A stretch of DNA of 64,000 nt from Castellaniella sp. S9 (lineage in GTDB: Bacteria > Pseudomonadota > Gammaproteobacteria > Burkholderiales > Burkholderiaceae_B), in contig NZ_JAPFGD010000007.1 of the NCBI RefSeq assembly GCF_027257175.1, positions 1 to 64,000 of the forward strand, in the 5' to 3' direction. The translations under genes were made by a program, and so were the position numbers. Below, piece by piece: positions 26,005-34,496 of this stretch. Every line of letters begins with the position of its first letter. The first letter of the stretch is position 1. The notes beneath the pieces are model-generated. The model ran no database searches. It had not been told where the DNA came from and saw only the letters and a program-made list of their open reading frames with translations.

Positions 26005-27929
26005 GAGGTGGCGGGCCCGCTGGGCGCCTGGGCCGCCGTCAGGAACGCATCGGAAAAACAGGCGTTCTCGTCGAGCCCCTGGGCGATGAAGGCCGGCGCC
26101 GCCGCCTCGACCATCCTGACCGAGCCGCACAAATAGACCTCGTAGCCGCGCAGGTCCGCGACATCGGCCAGCATGGCCTCGTGCACCAGGCCGGTGCGGC
26201 CCGTCCAGCCGTCGCCGTCGGCGGGCTCGGAGAGCACCGGCACCACGGTGAAGTTGCCATGCTCGCGCTGCCATTGTTCGCAAAGATCCAGCATGTACAG
26301 GTCGGCGCGCCGGCGCACGCCCCAGTACAGGCGCATGGGACGCTGCACGCCGCGCGCGAACGCGTCCTCGACGATGCTCTTGACCGGTGCGAAGCCCGTG
26401 GCGCCCGCCACGAACAGGATGGGCTGGGGACTGTCGCGCAGCGTGAACTGGCCCAGCGGCCCCTCGAAGCGCACGACATCGCCGATCCGCATGCCCTGGA
26501 ACACATGGGTCGTGAAGCGCCCTCCCGGCACCAGGCGGACATGCAATTCGATCAGCCCGTCGCCGCCGGGCCGGCTGGCATACGAGAATGCACGCCGCTG
26601 GCCGTCGTCCAACACGATGTTGATGTACTGACCGGCCTTGAACTCCAGGGCTGCGCGGTCGGACGGTTGCAGGGCCAGGAACATCACGTCGTCGGACAGC
26701 GGCTCGAGGCGCGCCACGGTGGCGGTGTATTCCCGCACGGCCAGGGCGGGCCCGCCGGCGAAACCCTCGACCTCGACGACCATGTCGCCGCGCGGCAAGG
26801 CGCAGCACATCAGGGCCATGCCCCGGGCCTTCTGGGCATCCGTCAGCGCGCCGGGGCTGTAAGGACGGTGATCGTAAGACCCCTGCTGGACGGTGCAGAT
26901 GCACAGGCCGCAGGCACCGTTGCGGCATTCGAACGGCAGCGCCAGCCCCTCGCGCAGGCCGGCGTCGAGGATGGTCTCGCCTTCGCGCGCCTGGACCTGG
27001 GCGCTGGTACCGGGTTCGCCGTGGATCATGATCCCCGCCAAGCGCTGCTCGCCCCGACGGAATCGGGGCGGCCACCAGGGCAGCAGCGCAAGCAGCATGG
27101 AGGCGCCCAGCACCAAGGTCCACACCCAGCCCAACGGCCATTGCGTCAGCAGCGGAAAGATCCCCATGTAGAACCAGTCGAGCTCGATCCGGGAGACCGC
27201 CCGGGATAATTCGCTGACGCCGCCCTGGCTGTGCACCGGCGCCACCAGCGACAGCACCACCAGCGTCGCGAGCAGGCCCGCCACGATGGGGCGCGGCGGG
27301 ATCGTGCGCGCCTTGGGCACGCGCTGCGCATGGATGGCCATGACCATCAGCACCACCAGCGGCAGGCCCACGTGCATGAAGGACAGCAGGGAAAAGAAGC
27401 GGTTGCCGACATGTTCGGTGTAGAGGAAATTGCGCATCAGCGCGCCGTCGAAGATCGGCAGCCAGTCGAGCCATTCGAACGTCGCCACGGTGACGTATTG
27501 CGCCAGCTGGTCCCAGGGCAGCATGTAGCCATTGATGCCGGTGGCGTAGACCATCCAGATCAGCATGACCCCCGTCAGCCACGAGAACCAGCGGAACCCG
27601 CGAAACCGGTCGAGGGCGAAATAACGCAGCATGTGCAGCGCCATGGTCAGCACCATCGCGTCCGAGGCATAGCGGTGGAGGCTGCGCATGATGCCGCCCA
27701 GCCACCACTGCGTGGTGCTGAGCGAGACCACCGAATCGTACGCGTCGGTGATCCCGGTCTCGAAGAATATATAAAGGTACAGGCCGCTGCCGCCGATCAC
27801 CCAGAACAGGAAGAAGGAGATCGCCCCCAGGTGATAGAAGGGATTGATGCGATCGCCGAATGCGGCGTTGAACATCGCCTCGACCCGCAGGAAACACCAC
27901 TGCAACAGGCCTTGAAGTCTCTTGATCAT
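26001..27929 (-). CDS. Cytochrome b / 2Fe-2S ferredoxin / FAD-NAD(P)H reductase triple fusion
   Basis: A 642-aa protein with three modules. Residues 1-205 are a bc1/b6-type cytochrome b with both heme-ligand pairs: His85 and His99, His186 and His200, each 14 apart, plus GYMLPWDQ. Residues 215-285 add about two more helices. Residues 303-390 are a plant-type 2Fe-2S domain (Cys335, Cys340, Cys343, Cys375 or 376). Residues 398-642 are a flavin reductase: RAFSYAS for FAD, AGATGFAPVKSI for NAD(P), and the C-terminal YLCGSVRMVEAA. The last two modules resemble oxygenase reductases such as BenC. It should pass electrons from NAD(P)H through FAD and Fe-S into membrane hemes. Last gene of the heme-copper cluster. 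Confidence 0.88.
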   Translation of the reverse strand: MIKRLQGLLQWCFLRVEAMFNAAFGDRINPFYHLGAISFFLFWVIGGSGLYLYIFFETGITDAYDSVVSLSTTQWWLGGIMRSLHRYASDAMVLTMALHMLRYFALDRFRGFRWFSWLTGVMLIWMVYATGINGYMLPWDQLAQYVTVATFEWLDWLPIFDGALMRNFLYTEHVGNRFFSLLSFMHVGLPLVVLMVMAIHAQRVPKARTIPPRPIVAGLLATLVVLSLVAPVHSQGGVSELSRAVSRIELDWFYMGIFPLLTQWPLGWVWTLVLGASMLLALLPWWPPRFRRGEQRLAGIMIHGEPGTSAQVQAREGETILDAGLREGLALPFECRNGACGLCICTVQQGSYDHRPYSPGALTDAQKARGMALMCCALPRGDMVVEVEGFAGGPALAVREYTATVARLEPLSDDVMFLALQPSDRAALEFKAGQYINIVLDDGQRRAFSYASRPGGDGLIELHVRLVPGGRFTTHVFQGMRIGDVVRFEGPLGQFTLRDSPQPILFVAGATGFAPVKSIVEDAFARGVQRPMRLYWGVRRRADLYMLDLCEQWQREHGNFTVVPVLSEPADGDGWTGRTGLVHEAMLADVADLRGYEVYLCGSVRMVEAAAPAFIAQGLDENACFSDAFLTAAQAPSGPATS

Positions 27930-27939
27930 TGGATTCCCT

Positions 27940-29367
27940 TCAGCGCGCCACCGGCCGGCGAACGGCGCGGATCGCCACCACCACGAACAGCAGGCCGCCG
28001 ACGATGGCGATCAAGCCGCCCAGGCCCATCATGCCCATGCCGATCACCTCGCCGGTGCTGCGCAACACCTGTTCGGCGCCCGCCACCTTGCGCTGCACCC
28101 CGTAGCCGCCCGACCACACCAAGCCGATGATGTGGATCAGTTGCCCGATGCCGTATAGCCACGGCTGCCAGGTGGCCAAGCGGCCCTGTGGCGCCTCGTA
28201 GCCCAGCACGGGCAGGATGCGATAGACCATCCCCATGAGCGCCAGCGTCACACCGACGATGCAGCCGTGGTAATGCGCCGGAATGCGGACATTGCTGCCG
28301 TCGATGAAAATGCCGATCAGCCCGCCCGCGGCGAACACCAGCACCGACGCCAGCAGCGCCGCACGCAGCGGGCGCAGCGTGGCGTCGGCCGGCCGAAGAG
28401 CGACGACGCCCCAGACCGCCGCCAGGCCGACAGGCAGGATGGCTGGGCCGCCTCCCAGGCGCATGGCCCAGGTCAGCAGATTGCGGTGCTCTACAGAAGC
28501 GACCTCGTGCGCGAGATAGGCGTACGGGGTGACGAAGACACCCGCCAGGGCGAGGGAAAACAGCAGGATCACGACGCGCGGCGTGAGCATCGACCGCGCC
28601 CCGCAGGCGCTGGCCAGCCATAGCCAGCACACCAGCATCAGCAAAGTCCAGGTGAACTGCAGGGCGTGCCCGCCGCCCCAGAACAGGATCTCGTAGTAGG
28701 CCTTGCCGTGCAGGGCGGTGGGCAGCACCGCCCAGGACCAGGCGAAGCTGAGCACGCCGACGGCGGCCGCCACGGCGGCCGCGCCGAGGCCGAAGTGCAG
28801 GGCGCCGCGCCCGTCGTACCGCAGCCCCAGGCGCGGCGCGGCCAGCAGGCTGCGCAGCACCAGCAGCGCCGCGCCGCAACCGAACATCACCAGCCCCGCG
28901 AGGAACAGGGTCGAATCGAGCACCGGGATGTAGTTGGCCATGATGGCCTCGCCGGGGTCCAGGAAAGGGGCCAGCGCCATGACGAGCGTGCCGGCCGCCG
29001 TGACCCACAAGCCCGACCACGCCATCCATTGCATGCGCCGGGAGCCGTACAGGCTCCAGAGCAGGCCGGCCATCGCCACGAACCAGACGAGTACCGACAG
29101 GTCCACGTGCAGCACCAGCGAAACCCGGAAAAAATCGGCGGACGGCAGCCACTGGTTGACGAAGGGCGTACGCGACGCCACCAGCAGCATCGAAAAAAGG
29201 CCCGAGCCGATCAGCGCGGCCAGCCCCAGCCCCAGCCAGCCGCGCCCCAGCGCCAGGCGCGCGTCCCGGACAATGTCCAATTGATAGTCCGCGCCCAGGC
29301 ACGCCGGCGGCGGGGCCATGGGCACGCCACCGCGCAGGCCCGGCACATGGGAAGGATTTGCACTCAT
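27940..29367 (-). CDS. Heme-copper oxidase subunit I-like membrane protein with incomplete CuB site
   Basis: A 475-aa protein with about twelve helices and the skeleton of a heme-copper subunit I. His87 (LVLHVDLSVLVWF) and the pair His365/His367 (RIPAHYHGCIVG) would bind the two hemes. His234 (FWGGGHALQF) fits the first CuB ligand, but the expected His-His pair of the next helix appears as His294-Arg295 (VEHRNLLTW). No crosslinking tyrosine is seen. It could be a distant NO-reductase-like paralogue or a non-catalytic electron-carrying subunit. It overlaps the upstream gene by 4 bp and the fusion gene follows after 10 bp. Confidence 0.78.
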   Translation of the reverse strand: MSANPSHVPGLRGGVPMAPPPACLGADYQLDIVRDARLALGRGWLGLGLAALIGSGLFSMLLVASRTPFVNQWLPSADFFRVSLVLHVDLSVLVWFVAMAGLLWSLYGSRRMQWMAWSGLWVTAAGTLVMALAPFLDPGEAIMANYIPVLDSTLFLAGLVMFGCGAALLVLRSLLAAPRLGLRYDGRGALHFGLGAAAVAAAVGVLSFAWSWAVLPTALHGKAYYEILFWGGGHALQFTWTLLMLVCWLWLASACGARSMLTPRVVILLFSLALAGVFVTPYAYLAHEVASVEHRNLLTWAMRLGGGPAILPVGLAAVWGVVALRPADATLRPLRAALLASVLVFAAGGLIGIFIDGSNVRIPAHYHGCIVGVTLALMGMVYRILPVLGYEAPQGRLATWQPWLYGIGQLIHIIGLVWSGGYGVQRKVAGAEQVLRSTGEVIGMGMMGLGGLIAIVGGLLFVVVAIRAVRRPVAR

Positions 29368-29867
29368 TGCAGGACGATGCCTCCCTGATCAGCGTTGAAA
29401 TCGATCACCATCACCTGCGCCGGCGCCAGCGTGATCGTGTCCTCGCGTTGGTGGGTGTACCCCTCGGCGGACTGCTTGTCCTTGAAGCGCACGGCGATGC
29501 GGTGCTGGCCCGCCGGGACGTCCAGCCGCCGATACATGGTGGAAGCGCCGTCGCGCGACAGCCCCGACGGCGCCGCCACATGGCTGAGCACCGTCCGGCC
29601 GTCCAGATCCACCTCGATGCTGACCGGCGAGCGCTCGCGCTCGCACTTGGTGGCCTTGCGCATGTTGGGCGCCAGTTTGGCCAGCTCCTCGGCGGTATAC
29701 GGGCGGCAGTCGGCCAGCCGCGCCCCGTGGTGGATGAAGCTGACCTTGATCTGCGCCATGTCGGGCGGCAGGGGATGGTATGCGGGCCAGCGCGAAAACA
29801 CGCCGATCGCCACCGCGAAGCAGCCATACAGCAGGGCCTGGCCCGCCCAATCGAATACGCGCCTCAT
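29364..29867 (-). CDS. Membrane-anchored periplasmic protein of the heme-copper cluster, unknown
   Basis: A 168-aa protein. I use the ATG at 29867 (MRRVFDWAGQALL); the longer frame has atypical Arg/Pro-rich content. One N-terminal helix (residues 9-25) is followed by a soluble domain with ADCRPYTAEELAKLAPNM, KCERERSPVSIEVDLDG and RRLDVPAGQHRIAVRFKD, which looks like a beta-sandwich. Its position after SCO1 matches the unnamed orf1 of norSY-senC-orf1 clusters. No function can be assigned from sequence. Confidence 0.75.
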   Translation of the reverse strand: MRRVFDWAGQALLYGCFAVAIGVFSRWPAYHPLPPDMAQIKVSFIHHGARLADCRPYTAEELAKLAPNMRKATKCERERSPVSIEVDLDGRTVLSHVAAPSGLSRDGASTMYRRLDVPAGQHRIAVRFKDKQSAEGYTHQREDTITLAPAQVMVIDFNADQGGIVLQ

Positions 29868-29961
29868 CAGGGGCTCCTTGGGAACGGGGGCGCGGCGCGC
29901 CGGACGCATCGTGACTGGGATGCAAGGGGCGCGCCCCGGCAGCCTGTCGGTCGGATCGGCG

Positions 29962-30831
29962 TCAAGCGGTGCTGCGCCCCCTCTTTTTGTGCGCGCCTCG
30001 CCGGCTCGCACGCCATTCATTGATGAAGAAAATCATCATCAGAACGAAGAAGGTCGCACCTCCCGCGATCTGGATCGGCAAGGTGTAGTCGACCCGATAC
30101 GCGCCGGTCTCGGGGTCGACCACCGTGCACATGATGCGGACGCGATCCATGAGGTTGTCGAGCAGCGTGTTCGACGGATTCAGGGGCATCCCGGCCAGCA
30201 GCATCTTCAGGGGTTCGCCCAATGCGCCGGCCGCGACGTCCTCGCCATAGATCTGATGCACGATGCGGCCCTCGGCATCCAGGACCGAGACCTGCAGCAC
30301 ATGGTCGAAGCCCGCCGGCGTCGCGGCATAGGCGAAGCCGAAATCCGCCGTGAGATCGGGGACGATGGCGGCGGGTGGGCTGAGGAATTCCCAGTTGGGC
30401 GCGGTGATGCCGTACTGGGTGGCGAACGCCTTGAGGGCCTGCGGCGAGTCGGCGGGCTGGTTGAAGCCGATGCTGACGATGTTGAACTGGTTGACGCCCA
30501 GGCTTTTCTGCAGGCCCTTGACGGCCTCTTGCAACGAGCGGGTGGTGGCGGGACACACCCGGAAGCAGCCGGTGTAGATGAAGCTGACCAGCAGGGGCTT
30601 GCCGCGGAAGGACGCCAGGGACACCGGGCTGCCCCCGCGGTCGACCAGGATATGGTCGCCGATCCGGCGCCCGAGCGCAGCCTGGCTGAGGGCGAGGGCA
30701 TGGTCCGCATCCAGGCCCGACGCCCCGGCCGCCTCGGTGCGAGCGGGGGACGGCGCGGCAAGCAGCGCCAATCCCAGGCCGCAGGCCGCGGCGCCACGCC
30801 AAAGACGGGAAAACAACATCAAACCGGACAC
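29962..30831 (-). CDS. SCO1/SenC copper chaperone
   Basis: A 289-aa protein from a GTG at 30831 with AGGA upstream; an ATG at 30819 is an alternative. It has a signal sequence, a thioredoxin-fold SCO domain with TGCFRVCP (Cys89 and Cys93, CxxxC) and the third copper ligand His176 (GFDHVLQVSV), and an unusual C-terminal helix (about residues 250-272). SCO proteins load copper into the CuA centre of subunit II. Its place directly after subunits II and I supports delivery to the CuA site seen there. Confidence 0.9.
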   Translation of the reverse strand: MSGLMLFSRLWRGAAACGLGLALLAAPSPARTEAAGASGLDADHALALSQAALGRRIGDHILVDRGGSPVSLASFRGKPLLVSFIYTGCFRVCPATTRSLQEAVKGLQKSLGVNQFNIVSIGFNQPADSPQALKAFATQYGITAPNWEFLSPPAAIVPDLTADFGFAYAATPAGFDHVLQVSVLDAEGRIVHQIYGEDVAAGALGEPLKMLLAGMPLNPSNTLLDNLMDRVRIMCTVVDPETGAYRVDYTLPIQIAGGATFFVLMMIFFINEWRASRRGAHKKRGRSTA

Positions 30832-30855
30832 CTCGTTCCTAGAACCCCGGCCTCG

Positions 30856-32556
30856 TCAACTGAGGCCCCAGAGCTGGCTGAGGTACTTCCAGTTGACGAA
30901 GTAGTACAGCACGAAGGCCAGCAGAAAGACCATGGCCAGCACGAAGGTGCCGGGTGCCACGAAGCCCGCGGAGCCGTAGGTCTGGACCGCCGCCGTCGGC
31001 GCCGCGCGCTGGACGGGCGTGAAGGTGTTGCTGACCACGCCGGTGTCGAGCTTTTTGCCCCAGAGCAGCGAGCCCAGCACGAGGTAGACGAACAGCGCGC
31101 CGCCGATGATGGCCACGACGCCGCCGATGCCCACCAGCCCCATCATCAGGTAGGCGGCGCCCGGCCACTCGTAGGCCAGGGCATGGCCGCTGAAGGCCAT
31201 GTCCCAATGGCGGCGGGACACGCCCAGCGTACCGGCGCCCATCATCACCAGGCAGAAGAAGTACATCGCGAAGCCGAAGAAATAGGGCTGGATGCGCGCC
31301 AGGTTAGGCGAGATGATCTCGCGCCGGAACAGCACCGGGATGAGGAAATAGGTGAGGCCCATGAAGGTCAGGGTGGACCCGATGACGACGGTGGCGTGGA
31401 AATGCCCCGGCACGTAGATGGTATTGTGGATCAGCAGGTTGAGCTGCTCGGTGCCCATCATCACGCCGGAGATGCCGCCCAGGAAACCGAAGCCGACCAG
31501 CGAGATGAACACGCTGGAGAATACGGGATTGCCCCAGGGCGCCTTGCGCAGCCACTCGAACAGGCCCTTGTTGAAGCCCCGCGCACGCTGCGCGACCTCC
31601 ATGGCGCCGGGAATCGACAAGGCATGGATCATCGAGGCCAGCACGGCGAAATACATGAAGTAGCTGGTGTTGACGATCTTCCATTCGGTGCTGACGCCCG
31701 GGTCGGCCAGGATGTGGTGGGCGCTGGCCAGTTGCAGGAACAGGATGTAGAGCAGGAAGGCGCCGCGGCTGACGCGCTCGGACATGGGCTTGGCGCCGAA
31801 GGCGATGGCCGCCACGGCATACCAGATCGAGATATGGGTCGCCACGTTGATCTGCTGGGACGAATGGCCCAGCGCCCACCAGATCACGCGGTACACCAGC
31901 GGATCGACGTTCTGCAGGAGCCCGATGGACATGAAGAAGGTGGGGATCAGGATGATCGCGCCCGACAGCAGGGTGAAGACCGCGATGATCCCCGCCGTGA
32001 TGGCGCCGAAGGTCACCAGCGGCACCGAGCCCTCGTAGGTCTTTTCGCGCTTGGCGACGACCAGCGTGCCGAAGAACACGCCGCAGGCGATCAGGGCGCC
32101 GACGGCGAACACGATCAGGCCCAGGTAGAACGACCAATGCGCCATCATCGGCACGTACGAGGTCATCATGACGCTGGAGTCGCCCCGGAAGACCGCGATG
32201 TTGTTGACCACGGCGCCGACCAGCATGAGCGCATAGCCCGCCCAGGCGATCCGTGGCGTGGCGATCCGGCAGCGCAGCAGGGAGGACGCGGCGAAGTACA
32301 GAACCGCGACCTCGAAAAAGATCATCCAGTAGATCAGCATGTCCAGGCCGTGCGCCGTGAGCACCATGTAGAAGGTGTCGGCGGGCAGCCAGTGCACGGC
32401 GGGCCAGCGCGTCAGCACGACGCCGATGGCCAGCAGTCCGCCGACCATCAGCGCGACGATGGCGGTGACGGCGTTGATCTTGATGAGTTTTTCAGCCTGG
32501 TCCTCGAACTGCAGCCCCGAGCGCGGGCACGTACGATAAGTGGTGTTGACGGCCAT
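30856..32556 (-). CDS. Heme-copper oxidoreductase subunit I lacking the active-site tyrosine (NO reductase-like)
   Basis: A 566-aa, twelve-helix catalytic subunit. Heme ligands: His69 (LTAHGLDMLIYW), His385 and His387 (VPGHFHATVV). CuB ligands: His231 (WWALGHSSQQIN), His280 and His281 (SAHHILADP). Oxygen reductases read GHPEVY at the first CuB ligand, with a Tyr crosslinked to His; here the segment is GHSSQQ, so Gln235 replaces that Tyr and the Glu is gone too. Loss of this tyrosine is a hallmark of nitric oxide reductases of this superfamily. The CuA-type partner and SCO1 neighbour resemble NorY of norSY-senC-orf1. An alternative is a quinol- or cytochrome-fed oxidase with atypical chemistry. 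Confidence 0.85.
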   Translation of the reverse strand: MAVNTTYRTCPRSGLQFEDQAEKLIKINAVTAIVALMVGGLLAIGVVLTRWPAVHWLPADTFYMVLTAHGLDMLIYWMIFFEVAVLYFAASSLLRCRIATPRIAWAGYALMLVGAVVNNIAVFRGDSSVMMTSYVPMMAHWSFYLGLIVFAVGALIACGVFFGTLVVAKREKTYEGSVPLVTFGAITAGIIAVFTLLSGAIILIPTFFMSIGLLQNVDPLVYRVIWWALGHSSQQINVATHISIWYAVAAIAFGAKPMSERVSRGAFLLYILFLQLASAHHILADPGVSTEWKIVNTSYFMYFAVLASMIHALSIPGAMEVAQRARGFNKGLFEWLRKAPWGNPVFSSVFISLVGFGFLGGISGVMMGTEQLNLLIHNTIYVPGHFHATVVIGSTLTFMGLTYFLIPVLFRREIISPNLARIQPYFFGFAMYFFCLVMMGAGTLGVSRRHWDMAFSGHALAYEWPGAAYLMMGLVGIGGVVAIIGGALFVYLVLGSLLWGKKLDTGVVSNTFTPVQRAAPTAAVQTYGSAGFVAPGTFVLAMVFLLAFVLYYFVNWKYLSQLWGLS

Positions 32557-32569
32557 GTCGGTCCTCGCT

Positions 32570-33109
32570 TTACTTGACGTACAGGCGGCTCACCATTTCA
32601 TGGTGGCCGATGCCGCAATACTCGTTGCACACAATGGAAAAGACGCCGGACTCGTTGGGCGTGACCTTGATCACGTGCTCGTAGCCCGGCACCACCTGGA
32701 TGTTGATGTTGGTGGGCTGCAGCGAGAAGCCATGGTTGTAGTCCATGGCGGTCAGGTGCAGCTTGTAGGTCTTGCCCTTTTCCAGTTCGAGGATGGGCCA
32801 CCAGCTCCAGAGGCGGGCGATCAGATAGATGTCGGCCCCCTCGGGCGGCGCCACCACGGGGATTTTCTGGTCGGTCTCGGTGCGCACCGTCCATTTATCC
32901 ACGAAGGCCTGCGTCTGGGCCATGAACTGCGCCGGGTTGGTCTTGTAGGTTTCGGTGGCGAGGTTCTGTTTGCCGTAGACGTGCCAGAGCACCATCATGA
33001 AGAACATGATCATGCACCACACGAAGGAAATGATGATCCAGGTGGCTTCGAGGCGGTCGAGGGGGTGCTTCCACCACAGCCGCTCTGAGGGGGGCAGTAT
33101 TGCGCTCAT
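32570..33109 (-). CDS. Heme-copper oxidoreductase subunit II with intact CuA site
   Basis: A 179-aa protein with one N-terminal helix (residues 22-44) and a periplasmic cupredoxin domain. All CuA ligands are visible: His126 (DYNHGF), Cys161, Glu163, Cys165, His169 and Met172 in CNEYCGIGHHEM. There is no fused cytochrome c. The WSWWPILELEKG segment lies in the place of the aromatic electron-entry patch. It should receive electrons from a soluble cytochrome c or cupredoxin. It is 13 bp upstream of subunit I and resembles NorS. Confidence 0.9.
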   Translation of the reverse strand: MSAILPPSERLWWKHPLDRLEATWIIISFVWCMIMFFMMVLWHVYGKQNLATETYKTNPAQFMAQTQAFVDKWTVRTETDQKIPVVAPPEGADIYLIARLWSWWPILELEKGKTYKLHLTAMDYNHGFSLQPTNINIQVVPGYEHVIKVTPNESGVFSIVCNEYCGIGHHEMVSRLYVK

Positions 33110-33121
33110 GGGTCGGCTTCC

Positions 33122-33280
33122 TTATTTGGCCGCGGGGATGGTCAGGATGTCGATGAAGCCCCAGAGGTTGTAGACCACCATGGGAATCATCACGCCCAGA
33201 AAAAGCAGCAGAAACGGGCTGTCCAGCAGCTGCTGGATCAGGGGAACCTTCTCGTCCTCGTCGTCGTCATGGTGGCCCAT
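33122..33280 (-). CDS. Small single-helix subunit of the heme-copper complex
   Basis: A 52-aa protein from the ATG at 33280, which has GAGGAG upstream. The N-terminus is acidic and His-containing (MGHHDDDEDEK), then one transmembrane helix (FLLLFLGVMIPMVVYNLWGF) and a short tail. It is 12 bp upstream of the CuA subunit and first in the operon. Small one-helix subunits are common in heme-copper complexes; that role is inferred from position only. Confidence 0.7.
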   Translation of the reverse strand: MGHHDDDEDEKVPLIQQLLDSPFLLLFLGVMIPMVVYNLWGFIDILTIPAAK

Positions 33281-33388
33281 GGTGGTCTCCTCGAAATGCC
33301 CTGGGTTGCTCTTGGACACGGGATGGAAACCCGGTGCATGCCTGTTTCAGGGGTGATGTGATTGTCCGGGGCGCCAAGGGCCAATGCC

Positions 33389-33402
33389 ATGATTTGCATC
33401 AA
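33389..33402 (-). promoter_or_regulatory. FNR/DNR-type box for the heme-copper cluster and heme A synthase
   Basis: The minus strand reads TTGATGCAAATCAT, nine of ten bases of the TTGAT-N4-ATCAA consensus. A class II arrangement puts a -10-like GACAAT at 33361-33366 and a start near 33354, about 75 bp before the 52-aa gene. The divergent heme A synthase gene begins 123 bp to the other side and may share the site. Confidence 0.65.
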
Positions 33403-33524
33403 TTCTGGGAATTCGCCGCCAGGTTTCGCGCCAGTAAACGGCCGAACCCGGGCGGAAAGCTGTCAAAATGACACGCCCCCACGCCCCGCGGCCGGGGCTC
33501 CCCCCGTCGCCCCAGGAGCCGACC

Positions 33525-34496
33525 ATGAACGCCCATGTCCCCGTTTCATACCCGGCAGCGCCTCGCATAGCGCGGCGGCGCGCATGGCTGCGCGGCATGG
33601 CCTGGTTCTGCGCGGCGTTGGTGCTGTCGATCATCGGCCTCAGCGCCCACATGCGCCTGAGCCGCGTCGACCCAGCTTGTCAGCCCTGGCCTCAATGCCA
33701 GCAGGCGCAGGCGCTGGACGCGGATGCGCCCGGTGCGCCACCGGCCGCGCGCGCCGCGCACCGGATGGCTGCCTCCGCAGCCCTGCTGCTGGTGCTGGCC
33801 ATGCTGGCCGTCGCCTTGGGGCCGCGTCCCATCCTGTGGCCGGAGGGCCGCATGGCCCTGGGCCTGCTGGGGCTGGCGTTGTTCCTCGCGGTGCTCGGGA
33901 TGGCGGCCGGCGCCTCCGCGCTGCCGGCGGTGACGCTGGGCAACCTGCTGGGAGGATTCGCGATGTTCGCCCTCAGTGTGCGGCTGGCCACTCGAAGGAC
34001 CCGCGTGGGCCACGGCCGCCTTGCGGCAACGGCGCCACACGGGTTTCGCCTCGCGCTGCTGTTGGCGCTGGTCCAGGTGGCCCTGGGTGGGCTGGTGAGT
34101 GCGGGTCAGGCGGGCCTGAGCTGCCCGGCTTTCGGCGCCTGCGACCTGGGTGCGGGCGGCTGGCAGGCGTTCAATCCGTGGATCGAACCGGCTGCGGGAA
34201 CGCCGCCCACCCACGCGGGCGGGGCGTGGTTGCACATGACGCACCGCGGCGTCGGACTGGCACTGGCGGTGATGCTGGCGATGCTGTCATGGCGGGCGTG
34301 GCGCCGCGGGGCACGCGCCTTCGCCGCCGTCCTTGCCGGCCTGCCCGTAGCGCTGGTGACGCTGGGCCTGGCCCTCGTGGCGCTGGGGCTGCCGCTGGCG
34401 CTGGTCCTGGCGCACAATCTGTGCGCGGCGCTGCTGCTCGCCCTGCTGGCGAGCGCCCCGGACTGTTATTCGCCCGTGCCGGATGCCGGACCGTGA
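33525..34496 (+). CDS. ctaA: Heme A synthase family protein (CtaA/COX15)
   Basis: A 323-aa protein from the ATG at 33525 (MNAHVPVSYPAA), preceded by CAGGAG. Eight helices in two four-helix repeats are visible. Heme-binding histidines appear in IIGLSAHMRL (His where the canonical form has Arg-Leu-Thr), AARAAHRMAAS, WLHMTHRGVGL and VLAHNLCAALLL. An extracellular loop with CPAFGACD holds the family's cysteine pair. It hydroxylates heme O to heme A, so the divergent oxidoreductase may use an A-type heme. The sequence departs from standard CtaA and may do a related job. Confidence 0.78.
   Translation: MNAHVPVSYPAAPRIARRRAWLRGMAWFCAALVLSIIGLSAHMRLSRVDPACQPWPQCQQAQALDADAPGAPPAARAAHRMAASAALLLVLAMLAVALGPRPILWPEGRMALGLLGLALFLAVLGMAAGASALPAVTLGNLLGGFAMFALSVRLATRRTRVGHGRLAATAPHGFRLALLLALVQVALGGLVSAGQAGLSCPAFGACDLGAGGWQAFNPWIEPAAGTPPTHAGGAWLHMTHRGVGLALAVMLAMLSWRAWRRGARAFAAVLAGLPVALVTLGLALVALGLPLALVLAHNLCAALLLALLASAPDCYSPVPDAGP

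Noticed and set aside
24381-27209. A 942-codon plus-strand open frame opposite ahcY and the cytochrome b fusion
   Set aside because: It mirrors two well-supported minus-strand genes. Its His/Arg/Gly-rich translation has no motif, and high GC makes long antisense frames common.
29395-32577. A 1060-codon plus-strand open frame opposite the heme-copper cluster
   Set aside because: Same effect; the complementary strand carries complete heme and copper ligand sets in four genes, while this frame shows no domain.
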